A stretch of DNA of 36,876 bases from Deltaproteobacteria bacterium (GTDB lineage Bacteria > Myxococcota_A > UBA796 > UBA9615): positions 1 to 36,876 of the forward strand of contig JAGSHC010000031.1 of the NCBI GenBank assembly GCA_023954745.1, written 5' to 3'. The notes under the pieces are model-generated. The model worked only from the letters and a program-made list of their open reading frames with translations, searched no databases and was not told the DNA's origin. Both the position numbers and the translations under genes were made by a program. Positions 14,466 to 21,453 of the stretch are shown in pieces (position 1 is the stretch's first letter; each line of letters starts with the position of its first letter).

Positions 14466-15451
14466 CTGAGCAGAAGACGCGGCGGAAGAAGCAGCGGGGA
14501 GCTCCGGCCGAGAAGGCGAAGTGTCCGTGCGTGTACTGCTATCTGGAGTCCTACAACGTCATTGAGGTGAGATTCGCCCGCACGCTGAAGTCCGCCTCGG
14601 TGAACAGCTCCAACCTCAGTGAAGAGACTGCTCCCCGCGAGATCGTGGGGCGCGGGTACTACGTGTGCGATGGGTGCCTCGCGGTGCTCGACTACCACGA
14701 AGAGCACCACCTCGATCCAGGGCGGCACGGATTCTTCAACATCCTCAGCGGCGCCTACATGCTGTTCCTCATCTGGCTGATGGTGGCGGTCTGGTGGGTC
14801 GCCAGCGGCAACTTCGATCGCCTGCTGGACCCGCGCACGATCGGGATGGGGGGGGTGCTGGCCATCGTGGCTCTCGGGGTGTGGTTGCTGCGCGCCACCG
14901 TGCACTTCCGCTACCTGCGTCAATGGCGTGAGGCCCGAGGGAAGCCGATGTTCCCGCGGAACACCCTCGGCGCGTTCACCAGCCTGCGCGACAAGCGCAG
15001 CCCCGAGCTGGGCGCGTACCTCCCGGTCCGTTTCGACGACTCGCTCCGCCTCGCGGGGCTCCCGGGATCGCCTCCGATCCGAGCCATCGGGCCGGGCGGG
15101 GAGCCCTGGGGGCAGGGGGCGGAGACCAACTTCGCAGGGCGGGGCGACAACGACATGTATCGGCTGGTGTGGATCTCCTGGAGGTTGTGGCCGCTGACCC
15201 GCGTGGTGGTCCCCGAGGGGGTCGAGTGGGACGAGCCGCCGCAGCCGTCGGTGCAGGAACTCGAGGTCGCCGCTGCGTCCTTCGCGGGGGTCGGACTGAC
15301 CACGTTCTTCGTGCTGGCGCTGGGGCTGCACCCCCTCGTCTCGGTGGGCGTGGGGATCGCCGTCGGCGTCGGGGCGTTTTTCGGCGGGCGCACGGCCCGC
15401 CTGCGCCTCGAAGAGCGCCGGGCAGAGAAGTACGGCGGACCCGCCGTCTAG
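14462..15451 (+). CDS. Zinc-ribbon-containing multi-pass membrane protein
   Basis: 329 residues from the GTG at 14462, which forms a GTGA overlap with the QueD-fold gene. A basic N-terminus precedes a split Cys cluster (C21, C23, C26 and C69, C72: CPCVYC ... CDGC) that looks like a zinc ribbon with a long insert. Two transmembrane helices (~95-115 and ~126-147) follow, then a soluble region of ~130 residues, and two more hydrophobic segments near the C-terminus (~287-320). I do not recognise the family. Overlap with the zinc-binding QueD-fold protein suggests a linked function at the membrane, but nothing more specific can be said. Confidence 0.72.
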   Translation: MTEQKTRRKKQRGAPAEKAKCPCVYCYLESYNVIEVRFARTLKSASVNSSNLSEETAPREIVGRGYYVCDGCLAVLDYHEEHHLDPGRHGFFNILSGAYMLFLIWLMVAVWWVASGNFDRLLDPRTIGMGGVLAIVALGVWLLRATVHFRYLRQWREARGKPMFPRNTLGAFTSLRDKRSPELGAYLPVRFDDSLRLAGLPGSPPIRAIGPGGEPWGQGAETNFAGRGDNDMYRLVWISWRLWPLTRVVVPEGVEWDEPPQPSVQELEVAAASFAGVGLTTFFVLALGLHPLVSVGVGIAVGVGAFFGGRTARLRLEERRAEKYGGPAV

Positions 15452-15481
15452 CGAGGTGTTCAGGGGCGATCCGGGGGTTCC

Positions 15482-15504
15482 CGGAGGTCGGCCCGAGGCC
15501 TCCG
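15482..15504 (+). terminator. Weak hairpin between membrane-protein gene and atp promoter
   Basis: CGGAGG (15482-15487) and CCTCCG (15499-15504) form a 6-bp stem, extendable to eight with a G-T pair. Only a short T-rich stretch (GGTTTG) follows. It lies between the end of the zinc-ribbon membrane gene and the atp promoter, where a terminator would be expected. Confidence 0.3.
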
Positions 15505-15509
15505 TCGGT

Positions 15510-15538
15510 TTGACACTGTCTGCCCCGTCCGGTACTAG
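15510..15538 (+). promoter_or_regulatory. Candidate sigma70-type promoter of the atpI-atpB-atpE cluster
   Basis: A perfect TTGACA (15510-15515), a 17-base spacer and TACTAG (15533-15538). Transcription would start near 15545, leaving only about eight bases before an ATG at 15553. It therefore favours the later TTG (15637) or GTG (15613) as the atpI start. Confidence 0.5.
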
Positions 15539-15636
15539 GGCGTCCCGATCTGATGAACCTGGTGCGAACGGGCCCTGATTTTGGCGCTCACAAGCACTCC
15601 ATCAGCCGGCTAGTGACGACTCAAAAGGACGATCCA

Positions 15637-16047
15637 TTGCACGCCGCAACTGCCTCAGAGCAGCTACCACCGCCAGTCACCGAGGGGCTCCCCCACGGTG
15701 CCCGTCGGATCGCGTTTCTCGCGGCGTTGCTGATCGTGCCGGCCATGTGTGCCGGGTTCTCGGTTGGGGGCCTCGGGGCCGCCGCGAGTGTCGTCGTGGG
15801 CGGATTCATCGCCGTCGTCAATTTCTGGCTCCTGTCGCGTCTCGTGGTGGCTACCACCGCGAGCGAGGACCTCAGCGCCGCCAAGCTGCTCTTTCAGTTG
15901 ATGAGCAAGTTGGCTGTGCTGGGCATCCTCATCGCCGTGTCCGTCTTCGCCTTGGGGCTCGACCCCCTGGGATTGTTGCTCGGCCTCGGCGTGATCTTCG
16001 CGGCGGTCCCGCTCAACCTCTTCTCGGAATGGATGGCGGCTCGCTGA
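15637..16047 (+). CDS. atpI: ATP synthase subunit I-like membrane protein (AtpI)
   Basis: 136 residues from a TTG at 15637, chosen because AAGGA lies seven bases upstream and the putative promoter leaves a ~90-base leader. Alternatives in frame are ATG 15553 and GTG 15613. Four predicted transmembrane helices: IAFLAALLIVPAMCAGF, then AAASVVVGGFIAVVNFWLL, then LMSKLAVLGILIAVSVFAL, then LGLLLGLGVIFAAVPLNLF. Size, topology and position directly before atpB match AtpI, which helps assemble the c-ring in F-type ATP synthases. Sequence identity among AtpI proteins is always low, so position carries much of the call. 19 bases separate it from atpB. Confidence 0.75.
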   Translation: MHAATASEQLPPPVTEGLPHGARRIAFLAALLIVPAMCAGFSVGGLGAAASVVVGGFIAVVNFWLLSRLVVATTASEDLSAAKLLFQLMSKLAVLGILIAVSVFALGLDPLGLLLGLGVIFAAVPLNLFSEWMAAR

Positions 16048-16066
16048 GCCGTCTGGAGAACGTCAC

Positions 16067-16840
16067 ATGAGTTCGATGTTCGCACTCTCCGGAGGTTTCA
16101 CCTGGCTCGGCTCGGTGGTTTCGGAGTACCTCCACTTCCCCCACGGGCAGGAGGTGCGCTTCGCTCACTCCGTCCTCGTGATGGTGGTGATCTTGATCGT
16201 CGCGGTCCTCGCACGCATGTCCCTCAAGGGAGTGCCCGAAGGGCGTGATGGACTGATTCCCGAGGCCAACCTGCGGCCGCGGAACCTGTTGGAGCTCTAC
16301 ACGGAGTCCATGTACAACATGGTCCGCGGGCTCCTGAGCAAGGAGGACTCGCAGCGGTTCTTCCCGCTCATCGCGGGGATCTTCCTCTACATCTTCGTCA
16401 GCAACATCATGGGCGTCATTCCCGGCTTCTCGCCGCCGACGGACCATGTGAACACCAACCTCGGCATGGCCCTGCTGGTGTTCCTGACCTACAACTACTA
16501 CGGCATCAAGCGGCAGGGTATTGGCGGCTACATCAAGCACATGATGGGCCCCGTTCTGGCTCTCGCGCCCCTGCTGCTTCTCATCGAGATCATCGGGCAC
16601 ATCGTGCGCCCGCTCTCGCTGTCGATTCGCCTCTACGGAAACATGTCCGGTGACCACCTGGTGCTGGACATCTTCATGAACCGATTGCCGGAGTTCGTCA
16701 GCGCCATCATGGGCTGGGGCATCCCGGTGATCTTCCTGGGTTTGGGCATCTTCGTGTCCCTCATCCAGGCCTACGTGTTCTCGCTCCTGTCCCTCGTCTA
16801 CATCGCCTTGGCCGTCGACGTACCCGACGACCACCACTAG
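16067..16840 (+). CDS. atpB: F-type ATP synthase subunit a
   Basis: 257-residue F0 subunit a, which forms the proton or sodium half-channels against the c-ring in the inner membrane. The essential stator arginine is R188 in LSLSIRLYGNMSGDH, and the conserved polar residues of the last helices are present (Q234 in SLIQAYVFSLLSLVYI; E174 and H178 in LLIEIIGHIVRP). Typical five to six transmembrane helices and the FVSNIMGVIPG motif (110-120). ATG at 16067 preceded by TGGAGA. Between atpI and atpE; the remaining ATP synthase genes are not next to them. Confidence 0.96.
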   Translation: MSSMFALSGGFTWLGSVVSEYLHFPHGQEVRFAHSVLVMVVILIVAVLARMSLKGVPEGRDGLIPEANLRPRNLLELYTESMYNMVRGLLSKEDSQRFFPLIAGIFLYIFVSNIMGVIPGFSPPTDHVNTNLGMALLVFLTYNYYGIKRQGIGGYIKHMMGPVLALAPLLLLIEIIGHIVRPLSLSIRLYGNMSGDHLVLDIFMNRLPEFVSAIMGWGIPVIFLGLGIFVSLIQAYVFSLLSLVYIALAVDVPDDHH

Positions 16841-16894
16841 TCCCTTCACCACTTCCAGCCTGCAACCACGGCTGGGCTCCCCGGAGATCCGATA

Positions 16895-17212
16895 ATGAAC
16901 CGCAAGCAGACTGTTTTTCTCGCTCTGAGCCTCTTCGCCGTCATGGCGATGCCCTCCATGGCCTTCGCTGAGGGCATCGCGCCCGAGAGCCAGGGCTGGG
17001 TTGCCCTCGGTGCCGGCCTCGCCATCGGCCTCGCCGCCATGGGCTGCGGTGTCGCTCAGGGAATCGCCGCCTTCGCCGCCCTCCAGGGCATCGCGCGCAA
17101 CCCCAGCGCGGCCGGCAAGATCCAGACCCCGATGATCATCGGCCTCGCGCTGATCGAGTCGCTCTGCATCTACGCCCTGGTCATCGGCTTCCTGCTGCAG
17201 GCCAAGCTCTAG
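16895..17212 (+). CDS. atpE: F-type ATP synthase subunit c with N-terminal signal peptide
   Basis: 105 residues, longer than the usual ~80 because of an N-terminal signal-like segment (MNRKQTVFLALSLFAVMAMP, probable cleavage after SMAFA at 25). The mature hairpin has helix 1 with Gly-rich face and Q55 (GCGVAQGIAAF), the polar loop ARNPSA (67-72), and helix 2 with the ion-carrying E88 in LIESLCIYALV. Q55, E88, S89 and Y93 correspond to the ligand set of Na+-binding c-rings, with Leu at the position that is Thr in Ilyobacter; related deltaproteobacterial subunits also have ES-type helices, so the coupling ion is open. CGGAGA ribosome site. Last gene of the cluster, followed by a strong hairpin. 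Confidence 0.95.
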   Translation: MNRKQTVFLALSLFAVMAMPSMAFAEGIAPESQGWVALGAGLAIGLAAMGCGVAQGIAAFAALQGIARNPSAAGKIQTPMIIGLALIESLCIYALVIGFLLQAKL

Positions 17213-17239
17213 TCTGAAGCGTTAGCTTCCAGACTTCGT

Positions 17240-17276
17240 CGACGAGGCGGCCTCCTTCGGGAGTGCCGCCTCGTCG
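17240..17276 (+). terminator. Long TTCG-capped hairpin after atpE
   Basis: CGACGAGGCGGC (17240-17251) pairs perfectly with GCCGCCTCGTCG (17265-17276). Inside, CTCC-TTCG-GGAG extends the helix to 16 bp with one bulged T and a stable UUCG-type tetraloop. It starts 28 bases after the atpE stop. The following bases are GC-rich, not a T-run, so it may act as a terminator of a GC-rich genome or as a 3'-end stabiliser. The rest of the gap to 17462 holds only a GATAAT (17359-17364) that could be a -10 element for the next gene. Confidence 0.65.
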
Positions 17277-17462
17277 CGCTTGGGGGGCGCGGCCTGGGGG
17301 GCCACGGCGGGTCCGCGTCAGTTTCCGCGCTTCCCTGTGCGCCGCCGAAACCCGGGCTGATAATGTCGCCCCGGTTTTGACCGTCGCCCGGTCCTACGGA
17401 GCGGTCCCGGACCAGGTGAGGGCATGACCTGCGCCCTCGCGAACGATCACCAAGGGGTTCTC

Positions 17463-18386
17463 ATGCGTCGCTCGATGCTCTTCATCCTGCTCATCCTCAT
17501 CTCTGCGGGCCTGCTCGCGTCCCCCGCCTTCGCGGCGAAGAAGAAGAAGAAGAAGAAGAAGAAGGGTGAGGAGGAGCCGCCGCCCGTCGGTGAGATGTTC
17601 GTCGGAAACCTGCCCTGCTACGCCCCGCCCGACTTCGCCGCGATGTCCGAAGGAAACCGCCGGATGGAGCGCCAGAAGGGCTTCCAGGCGGTGAACAAGC
17701 TCGTGACTGGCCAGGCGGTCGGCAAGGATGGAGCGCCTCTCGAGTCCTACAAGATCGAGATGGATGACTACGACTACTTCGAGCGTGCCTTCCTCGGCCG
17801 CCCGCAGCTGCTCGACTCCTGGCTGACGGAGAACTTCAAGAAGTGCTCCGACACCGGAAACAAGAAGATGAAGGAAGCCGACTACGTCAGCTACCTCGCC
17901 AAGATCGGCCGCGAGCTGGAGTCCAACGAGTGCTACCGCCCGCTGGACTATGAGTGGCACGACTTCTTGGACATCGGAACGGGCTGGCAGCGTCGCGTGC
18001 ATGCATGCAAGGGCGACAAGGTCCTCATCGAGGGCACCAACGCCGAGAACGGGCAGTACACCATCGCTGACACCGGCAAGATGGCGAACAACACGTTCAT
18101 CACGGCGGAGGGCGACCCGAACACCCCCGAGGCCGGCGAAGCTGGCCTCGTCCCCGAGCTGCCCCTGGGAGCGTTGGTGATGCGGTTCCAGGCTGAGGAC
18201 GACTCCTACACGAAGTACTACAAGATCGGCCTCGCGACGGAGTGGACGGCCCCGGACCACGGGTTTATTTCGTTCTCGGTCAACGACACGACCTACTACG
18301 ACAACAAGTTCCGCGACATCAAGGGCGCGATCGACTACCTCGGTGTGGACATCTACCCCGAGGAGACGGAGGACAAGGTCGAGTAG
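17463..18386 (+). CDS. Secreted protein with poly-Lys stretch and LecA/PA-IL-like C-terminal domain
   Basis: 307 residues from the ATG at 17463 (AAGGGG just upstream). Signal peptide MRRSMLFILLILISAGLLAS ends at PAFA-A; it is followed at once by nine Lys (26-34, nine AAG codons) and GEEEPPP. A charged middle region with five Cys (41-200) precedes a C-terminal domain (~200-300) whose layout resembles the PA-IL (LecA) galactose-binding lectin fold: VLIEGTNAENGQYTIADTG, then LPLGALVMRF, YYKIGLA, GFISFSVNDTTYYDN and YLGVDIY. In LecA the P-x-GALxxRIG and ND..YxDN segments line the calcium/sugar site. The match is by pattern and should be treated as tentative. Stand-alone gene downstream of atpE. 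Confidence 0.65.
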   Translation: MRRSMLFILLILISAGLLASPAFAAKKKKKKKKKGEEEPPPVGEMFVGNLPCYAPPDFAAMSEGNRRMERQKGFQAVNKLVTGQAVGKDGAPLESYKIEMDDYDYFERAFLGRPQLLDSWLTENFKKCSDTGNKKMKEADYVSYLAKIGRELESNECYRPLDYEWHDFLDIGTGWQRRVHACKGDKVLIEGTNAENGQYTIADTGKMANNTFITAEGDPNTPEAGEAGLVPELPLGALVMRFQAEDDSYTKYYKIGLATEWTAPDHGFISFSVNDTTYYDNKFRDIKGAIDYLGVDIYPEETEDKVE

Positions 18387-18405
18387 CTCCCCTCGGGCTT
18401 CGTCC

Positions 18406-19668
18406 ATGTCTCGCAAGCGCGTCCTCCGCGTGCTCTTCGTGCGCCCCGCAGCGGGGCACGCGCTGCAGACCCTGCTCGGATTTGACGAGCGGCGTGACCC
18501 TGCGTCCGTCCTCCCCGTCGGGCTCCTTCGTCTCGCTACAACCGCGAAGCTCGGCTCCCGTCATCGGGTGTTCGTGCACGACGCCCGGCGGGACCGGGCG
18601 GGGAATCGCTCGACGCGGGCTGTCGCCAGCGTCACGAAGGCCGAGATCACCCTCGTCGAGATGCAGCTCCCCCTGCTGGCCGACGGGCTGGAAGCAGCGC
18701 GCGCCGCCAGGGAGGGGGGCAGCCGACTGGTCCTCGGCACTGGTCCGCTCGTGGCTCGCTGGCCCGAGAGCCTCGCCGGCATGCCGGAGTTCGATGGGCT
18801 GCTCCACCCGGGTGGGGCGCCCTCACTCCTGTCGCTCCTGGAGAGCGCGGAGACCGACTCGCTCGATGCCGCGTCGCTCGTCGACGCCCTCGCCCTCTCT
18901 CCTGGTGCCCCGGCACCCGAGGCTGCGGGCACGGACCGTCGATTGCTCGACTACGCCGCCTACCGACTCGCCCACGACGCCCAGCGGGCGGGGCGCGGGC
19001 ACCGGGTGGACAAGGGGCGACACGCCGCCAGCCCTCTCCTGCTCGAGGACGAGGCCGGCGCGCTGCGCACCGTGTCTTCGGTGCGTGCGGAGCTCGAGGA
19101 GTGTGCTCTGCTCGGTATTCCCAACCTGGCCCTGAGGACGGCCCGGGAGCGCCCCACGGCTGCGTACCTGACAGAGCTCCTCGCCGGTGGAGGCCGGAGG
19201 CGGGTGGTGCTTCCGAGACCGTTCGGCGCGGGAGGCGACCTGGAGCCGCTGACGCGACACGGCGCGACGGCCATCGATCTCGGTGACATTTCGGTGGGCG
19301 ACCCCAGTGAGCTGGACGAAATCGCGTCGTGGGTCGACGCGGCGCGAAGCGCGGGTCTCGTGGCCTTCGGTCGGGCCTGCTTCGGACAGGCTGATCTGGA
19401 GGCCGAGGAGCGTGGACTCGAGCGGCTGCGTCGCTGGGATCTACCCATGGGGGCGGTGCTCACCGCGTCGGTGCCTCCCGAGGCAGGCGCTGCGCGCGCG
19501 TGGTCCCAGTGGCTCAGCGCCCCGCGGCCCGACTTCGTGCCGCCGACTCCAGGGGGGCACCGGACCCACGAGCTCGCCGAGCGCGCGCGGGTGTTGCTCG
19601 CAGAGCACGATCAGCGAGGAGCCCGTGCCTTTGTCGGGCGTCTGGCGAAGATCGCCCGAAGGGGCTGA
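18406..19668 (+). CDS. Radical-SAM/B12-binding-like protein without the iron-sulfur cysteines
   Basis: 420 residues. The N-terminus (VLRVLFVRPAAGHALQTLLG, LPVGLLRLATTAKLG, HRVFVHDARRD) has the Rossmann pattern of the cobalamin-binding domain that starts many B12-dependent radical SAM enzymes. The second half has an alternating strand/helix pattern (RRVVLPRPFG, LEPLTRHGATAIDLGDISVGD, AARSAGLVAFGRACFG, LRRWDLPMGAVLTASVPP) that resembles the barrel of those enzymes. But the whole protein has only two Cys, far apart (ECALLG and RACFG), so there is no CxxxCxxC motif and no [4Fe-4S]/SAM chemistry is possible. It may be a non-catalytic partner or a remodelled enzyme. Twenty bases after the lectin-like gene; convergent with the Lon-N-domain gene. 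Assignment by fold pattern only. Confidence 0.55.
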   Translation: MSRKRVLRVLFVRPAAGHALQTLLGFDERRDPASVLPVGLLRLATTAKLGSRHRVFVHDARRDRAGNRSTRAVASVTKAEITLVEMQLPLLADGLEAARAAREGGSRLVLGTGPLVARWPESLAGMPEFDGLLHPGGAPSLLSLLESAETDSLDAASLVDALALSPGAPAPEAAGTDRRLLDYAAYRLAHDAQRAGRGHRVDKGRHAASPLLLEDEAGALRTVSSVRAELEECALLGIPNLALRTARERPTAAYLTELLAGGGRRRVVLPRPFGAGGDLEPLTRHGATAIDLGDISVGDPSELDEIASWVDAARSAGLVAFGRACFGQADLEAEERGLERLRRWDLPMGAVLTASVPPEAGAARAWSQWLSAPRPDFVPPTPGGHRTHELAERARVLLAEHDQRGARAFVGRLAKIARRG

Positions 19669-19676
19669 TCGGACAC

Positions 19677-19688
19677 CCCGGGCCCGGG
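19677..19688. repeat. 12-bp perfect GC palindrome between convergent genes
   Basis: CCCGGGCCCGGG occupies the 22-base gap between two converging stop codons. It could contribute to bidirectional termination, but has no loop or T-run. Confidence 0.4.
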
Positions 19689-19690
19689 AA

Positions 19691-20383
19691 CTAGACCTGT
19701 CCGTGGGCCTCGGTCAGGCTGTCCGCGACGGCCTCAGCGAGCACGGAGATCAAGAGCTCCGCGCGCTTTACGAGGTTGAGCTCGGACAGCATCTCCTGCT
19801 TTCTCACGGGCTCCGCCGGCGCCGTGCTCGCGATGGCGTCCAACACGTGGCCCGGATCCGCGTCAGGGGAGAAGATCTTGTCGGACTCCTGTGCCTGAAG
19901 CTGAGGAACGCGCGCGACCACCGTGCTGAAGAGCTGGCGCACGGTCGCGAGCTGACGAGTGAGCGTGTCCCCCTCACCTCCCACAAGCTCAGCGCCCTGG
20001 ACCTTCGCCCGCATCACCCGGAAGTCGTGCGGCGTCTCCAGCTCCTCCAAGACGCGCCCACGCCCCACCCCGCGCAGCACGAGGTTGGACCGGCCGTCGG
20101 GCAGAGCGCTGAACATGATGATCTCGCCGATGCAGACGACGTCGTGCACCTCTGGGGCGCCGTAGTAGTCCGTTTCGAATCCTGGCTTGAGCAACGCGAT
20201 CGCGATGCGCTGGTCGGCCTCCATTGCGTGGCTCACCATCGCCCGATAGCGCGGCTCGAAGATGTGGAGGGGCAGAAGCGTGCCGGGGAAGAACACCGAG
20301 TTGGGCAACGGGAACACGGGGAGCTCCGCGAGGACGGCTCCAGGCTCGAGTTGTTCGGTGGTCTGAAGGCTCGTCTGGGTCAT
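19691..20383 (-). CDS. LON peptidase N-terminal (substrate-binding) domain protein
   Basis: 230 residues from the ATG at 20383 (GGAG ribosome site within the upstream gene). The N-terminal part is the Lon-N/LAN domain: LPVFPLPNSVFFPGTLLPLHI, FEPRYRAMV, DVVCIGEIIMFSALPDGRSNLVLRGVGRGRV. It lacks the AAA+ and Ser-Lys protease domains of Lon, so it is a stand-alone substrate-binding-domain protein, a widespread family without a settled function. The C-terminal half is helical (~130-225). Overlaps the pseudouridine synthase stop (ATGA), indicating co-translation. Confidence 0.9.
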   Translation of the reverse strand: MTQTSLQTTEQLEPGAVLAELPVFPLPNSVFFPGTLLPLHIFEPRYRAMVSHAMEADQRIAIALLKPGFETDYYGAPEVHDVVCIGEIIMFSALPDGRSNLVLRGVGRGRVLEELETPHDFRVMRAKVQGAELVGGEGDTLTRQLATVRQLFSTVVARVPQLQAQESDKIFSPDADPGHVLDAIASTAPAEPVRKQEMLSELNLVKRAELLISVLAEAVADSLTEAHGQV

Positions 20384-21408
20384 TGCGAGAGCTCCGGGAG
20401 GGACGGGACCGAGCCTCCATGCTGCCGCGCAAAGTCCGCGAGGTCCTCCGGAACTGGAGCGATCAGACGGATCGGGTGCTCCTCGATGGGGTGGGCGAGG
20501 CCCACGGACCAGGCATGCAGGCCGTGTCTGTGCAGGCCGAGGCGGGCCACGTCGGTGGCGTCGTACTCGCCGTCCCACCAGCGAAGGAAGGCCTCCCCCC
20601 CGCCGATGTAGAGCTTGTCCCCCACCAACGGATGGCCGGCGTGGGCGAGGTGCAGGCGAATCTGGTGGGTGCGTCCAGTCAGCGGCTTCGCGAGGACGAA
20701 GGTGTACCCCCTGCCCGCCTCTCCCCAGTCGTCGGAGCCGAAGTGGGTGAGGGGCTGGACTTGGGTCTGCGCAGCCTGCCCGTCTTCGTGCACCCGCATC
20801 CGGATCCGGATGTTTCCGTTGTCCGGCGCGATGGGGGCGTCGATGAGGAACTCCTCGGCGATGTGGCCACGCACCAGAGCCAGGTACTGCTTGCTGATCC
20901 GGCGCTTCTGGAACGCCTTCTTCACCTTCCGGTCCGCCTGGATGTTCCGGGCGAACATGAGGACCCCAGAGGTCTCCCGGTCGATGCGGTGCAGCGGGCG
21001 AAGCTCTGTCGGCTCGCCGTCGGCCTCCAGCTGGCGCTCCGCCAGCGAGCGGGCAGCGACCTTGCGTGGCCCGAGCGGGTAGCAAAGGAGTCCCGGCGGC
21101 TTGTTCACCACGTACATGTGGGGGTCGCACAGCAACACGTCGAGCCGCTCCGGGGGCGCCGGCATGAACGGGTCTGCCGGCGTCATGTCCGGAACGTCCG
21201 CCATGAGGGTCTCGCCGGCCCGCATGGGGGAGTCCGGCCCGAGACGCTCGTCCTCACCGCGCCACCAGAAGGAACCGGCCTCGATCGCCTCGGCCACCGC
21301 TTCCTCGGTCGCTCGGGGCACCACCATCAGCAGGTACGCATCGAGCCTCAGCCCGTCGCCCTTGCGTTTGACCCGGTGCGGGATGGGGCGGTCCTTCAGA
21401 GGACGCAT
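20380..21408 (-). CDS. RluA-family pseudouridine synthase
   Basis: 342 residues, cytoplasmic enzyme converting specific uridines in rRNA or tRNA to pseudouridine. A weak S4-like RNA-binding region at ~18-70 (LRLDAYLLMVVPRATEE) precedes the catalytic domain. Key motifs: NKPPGLL (102-108), HRIDRETSG (140-148) with catalytic D143, and GRTHQIRLHLAHAGHPLVGD. ATG at 21408. It is the first gene of a two-gene unit with the Lon-N-domain protein. Target position (RluC/RluD-like large-subunit sites or others) cannot be decided from sequence alone. Confidence 0.93.
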   Translation of the reverse strand: MRPLKDRPIPHRVKRKGDGLRLDAYLLMVVPRATEEAVAEAIEAGSFWWRGEDERLGPDSPMRAGETLMADVPDMTPADPFMPAPPERLDVLLCDPHMYVVNKPPGLLCYPLGPRKVAARSLAERQLEADGEPTELRPLHRIDRETSGVLMFARNIQADRKVKKAFQKRRISKQYLALVRGHIAEEFLIDAPIAPDNGNIRIRMRVHEDGQAAQTQVQPLTHFGSDDWGEAGRGYTFVLAKPLTGRTHQIRLHLAHAGHPLVGDKLYIGGGEAFLRWWDGEYDATDVARLGLHRHGLHAWSVGLAHPIEEHPIRLIAPVPEDLADFARQHGGSVPSLPELSQ

Positions 21409-21453
21409 GCTGTGCTTTGGTGGCGCATGGGGGGTTGGCTACCATGCTCAGCC

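Noticed and set aside
15553-15636. N-terminal 28-codon extension of AtpI from the ATG at 15553
   Set aside because: It overlaps the expected transcript start, has no ribosome site and is polar with no role in the AtpI fold; kept only as an alternative.
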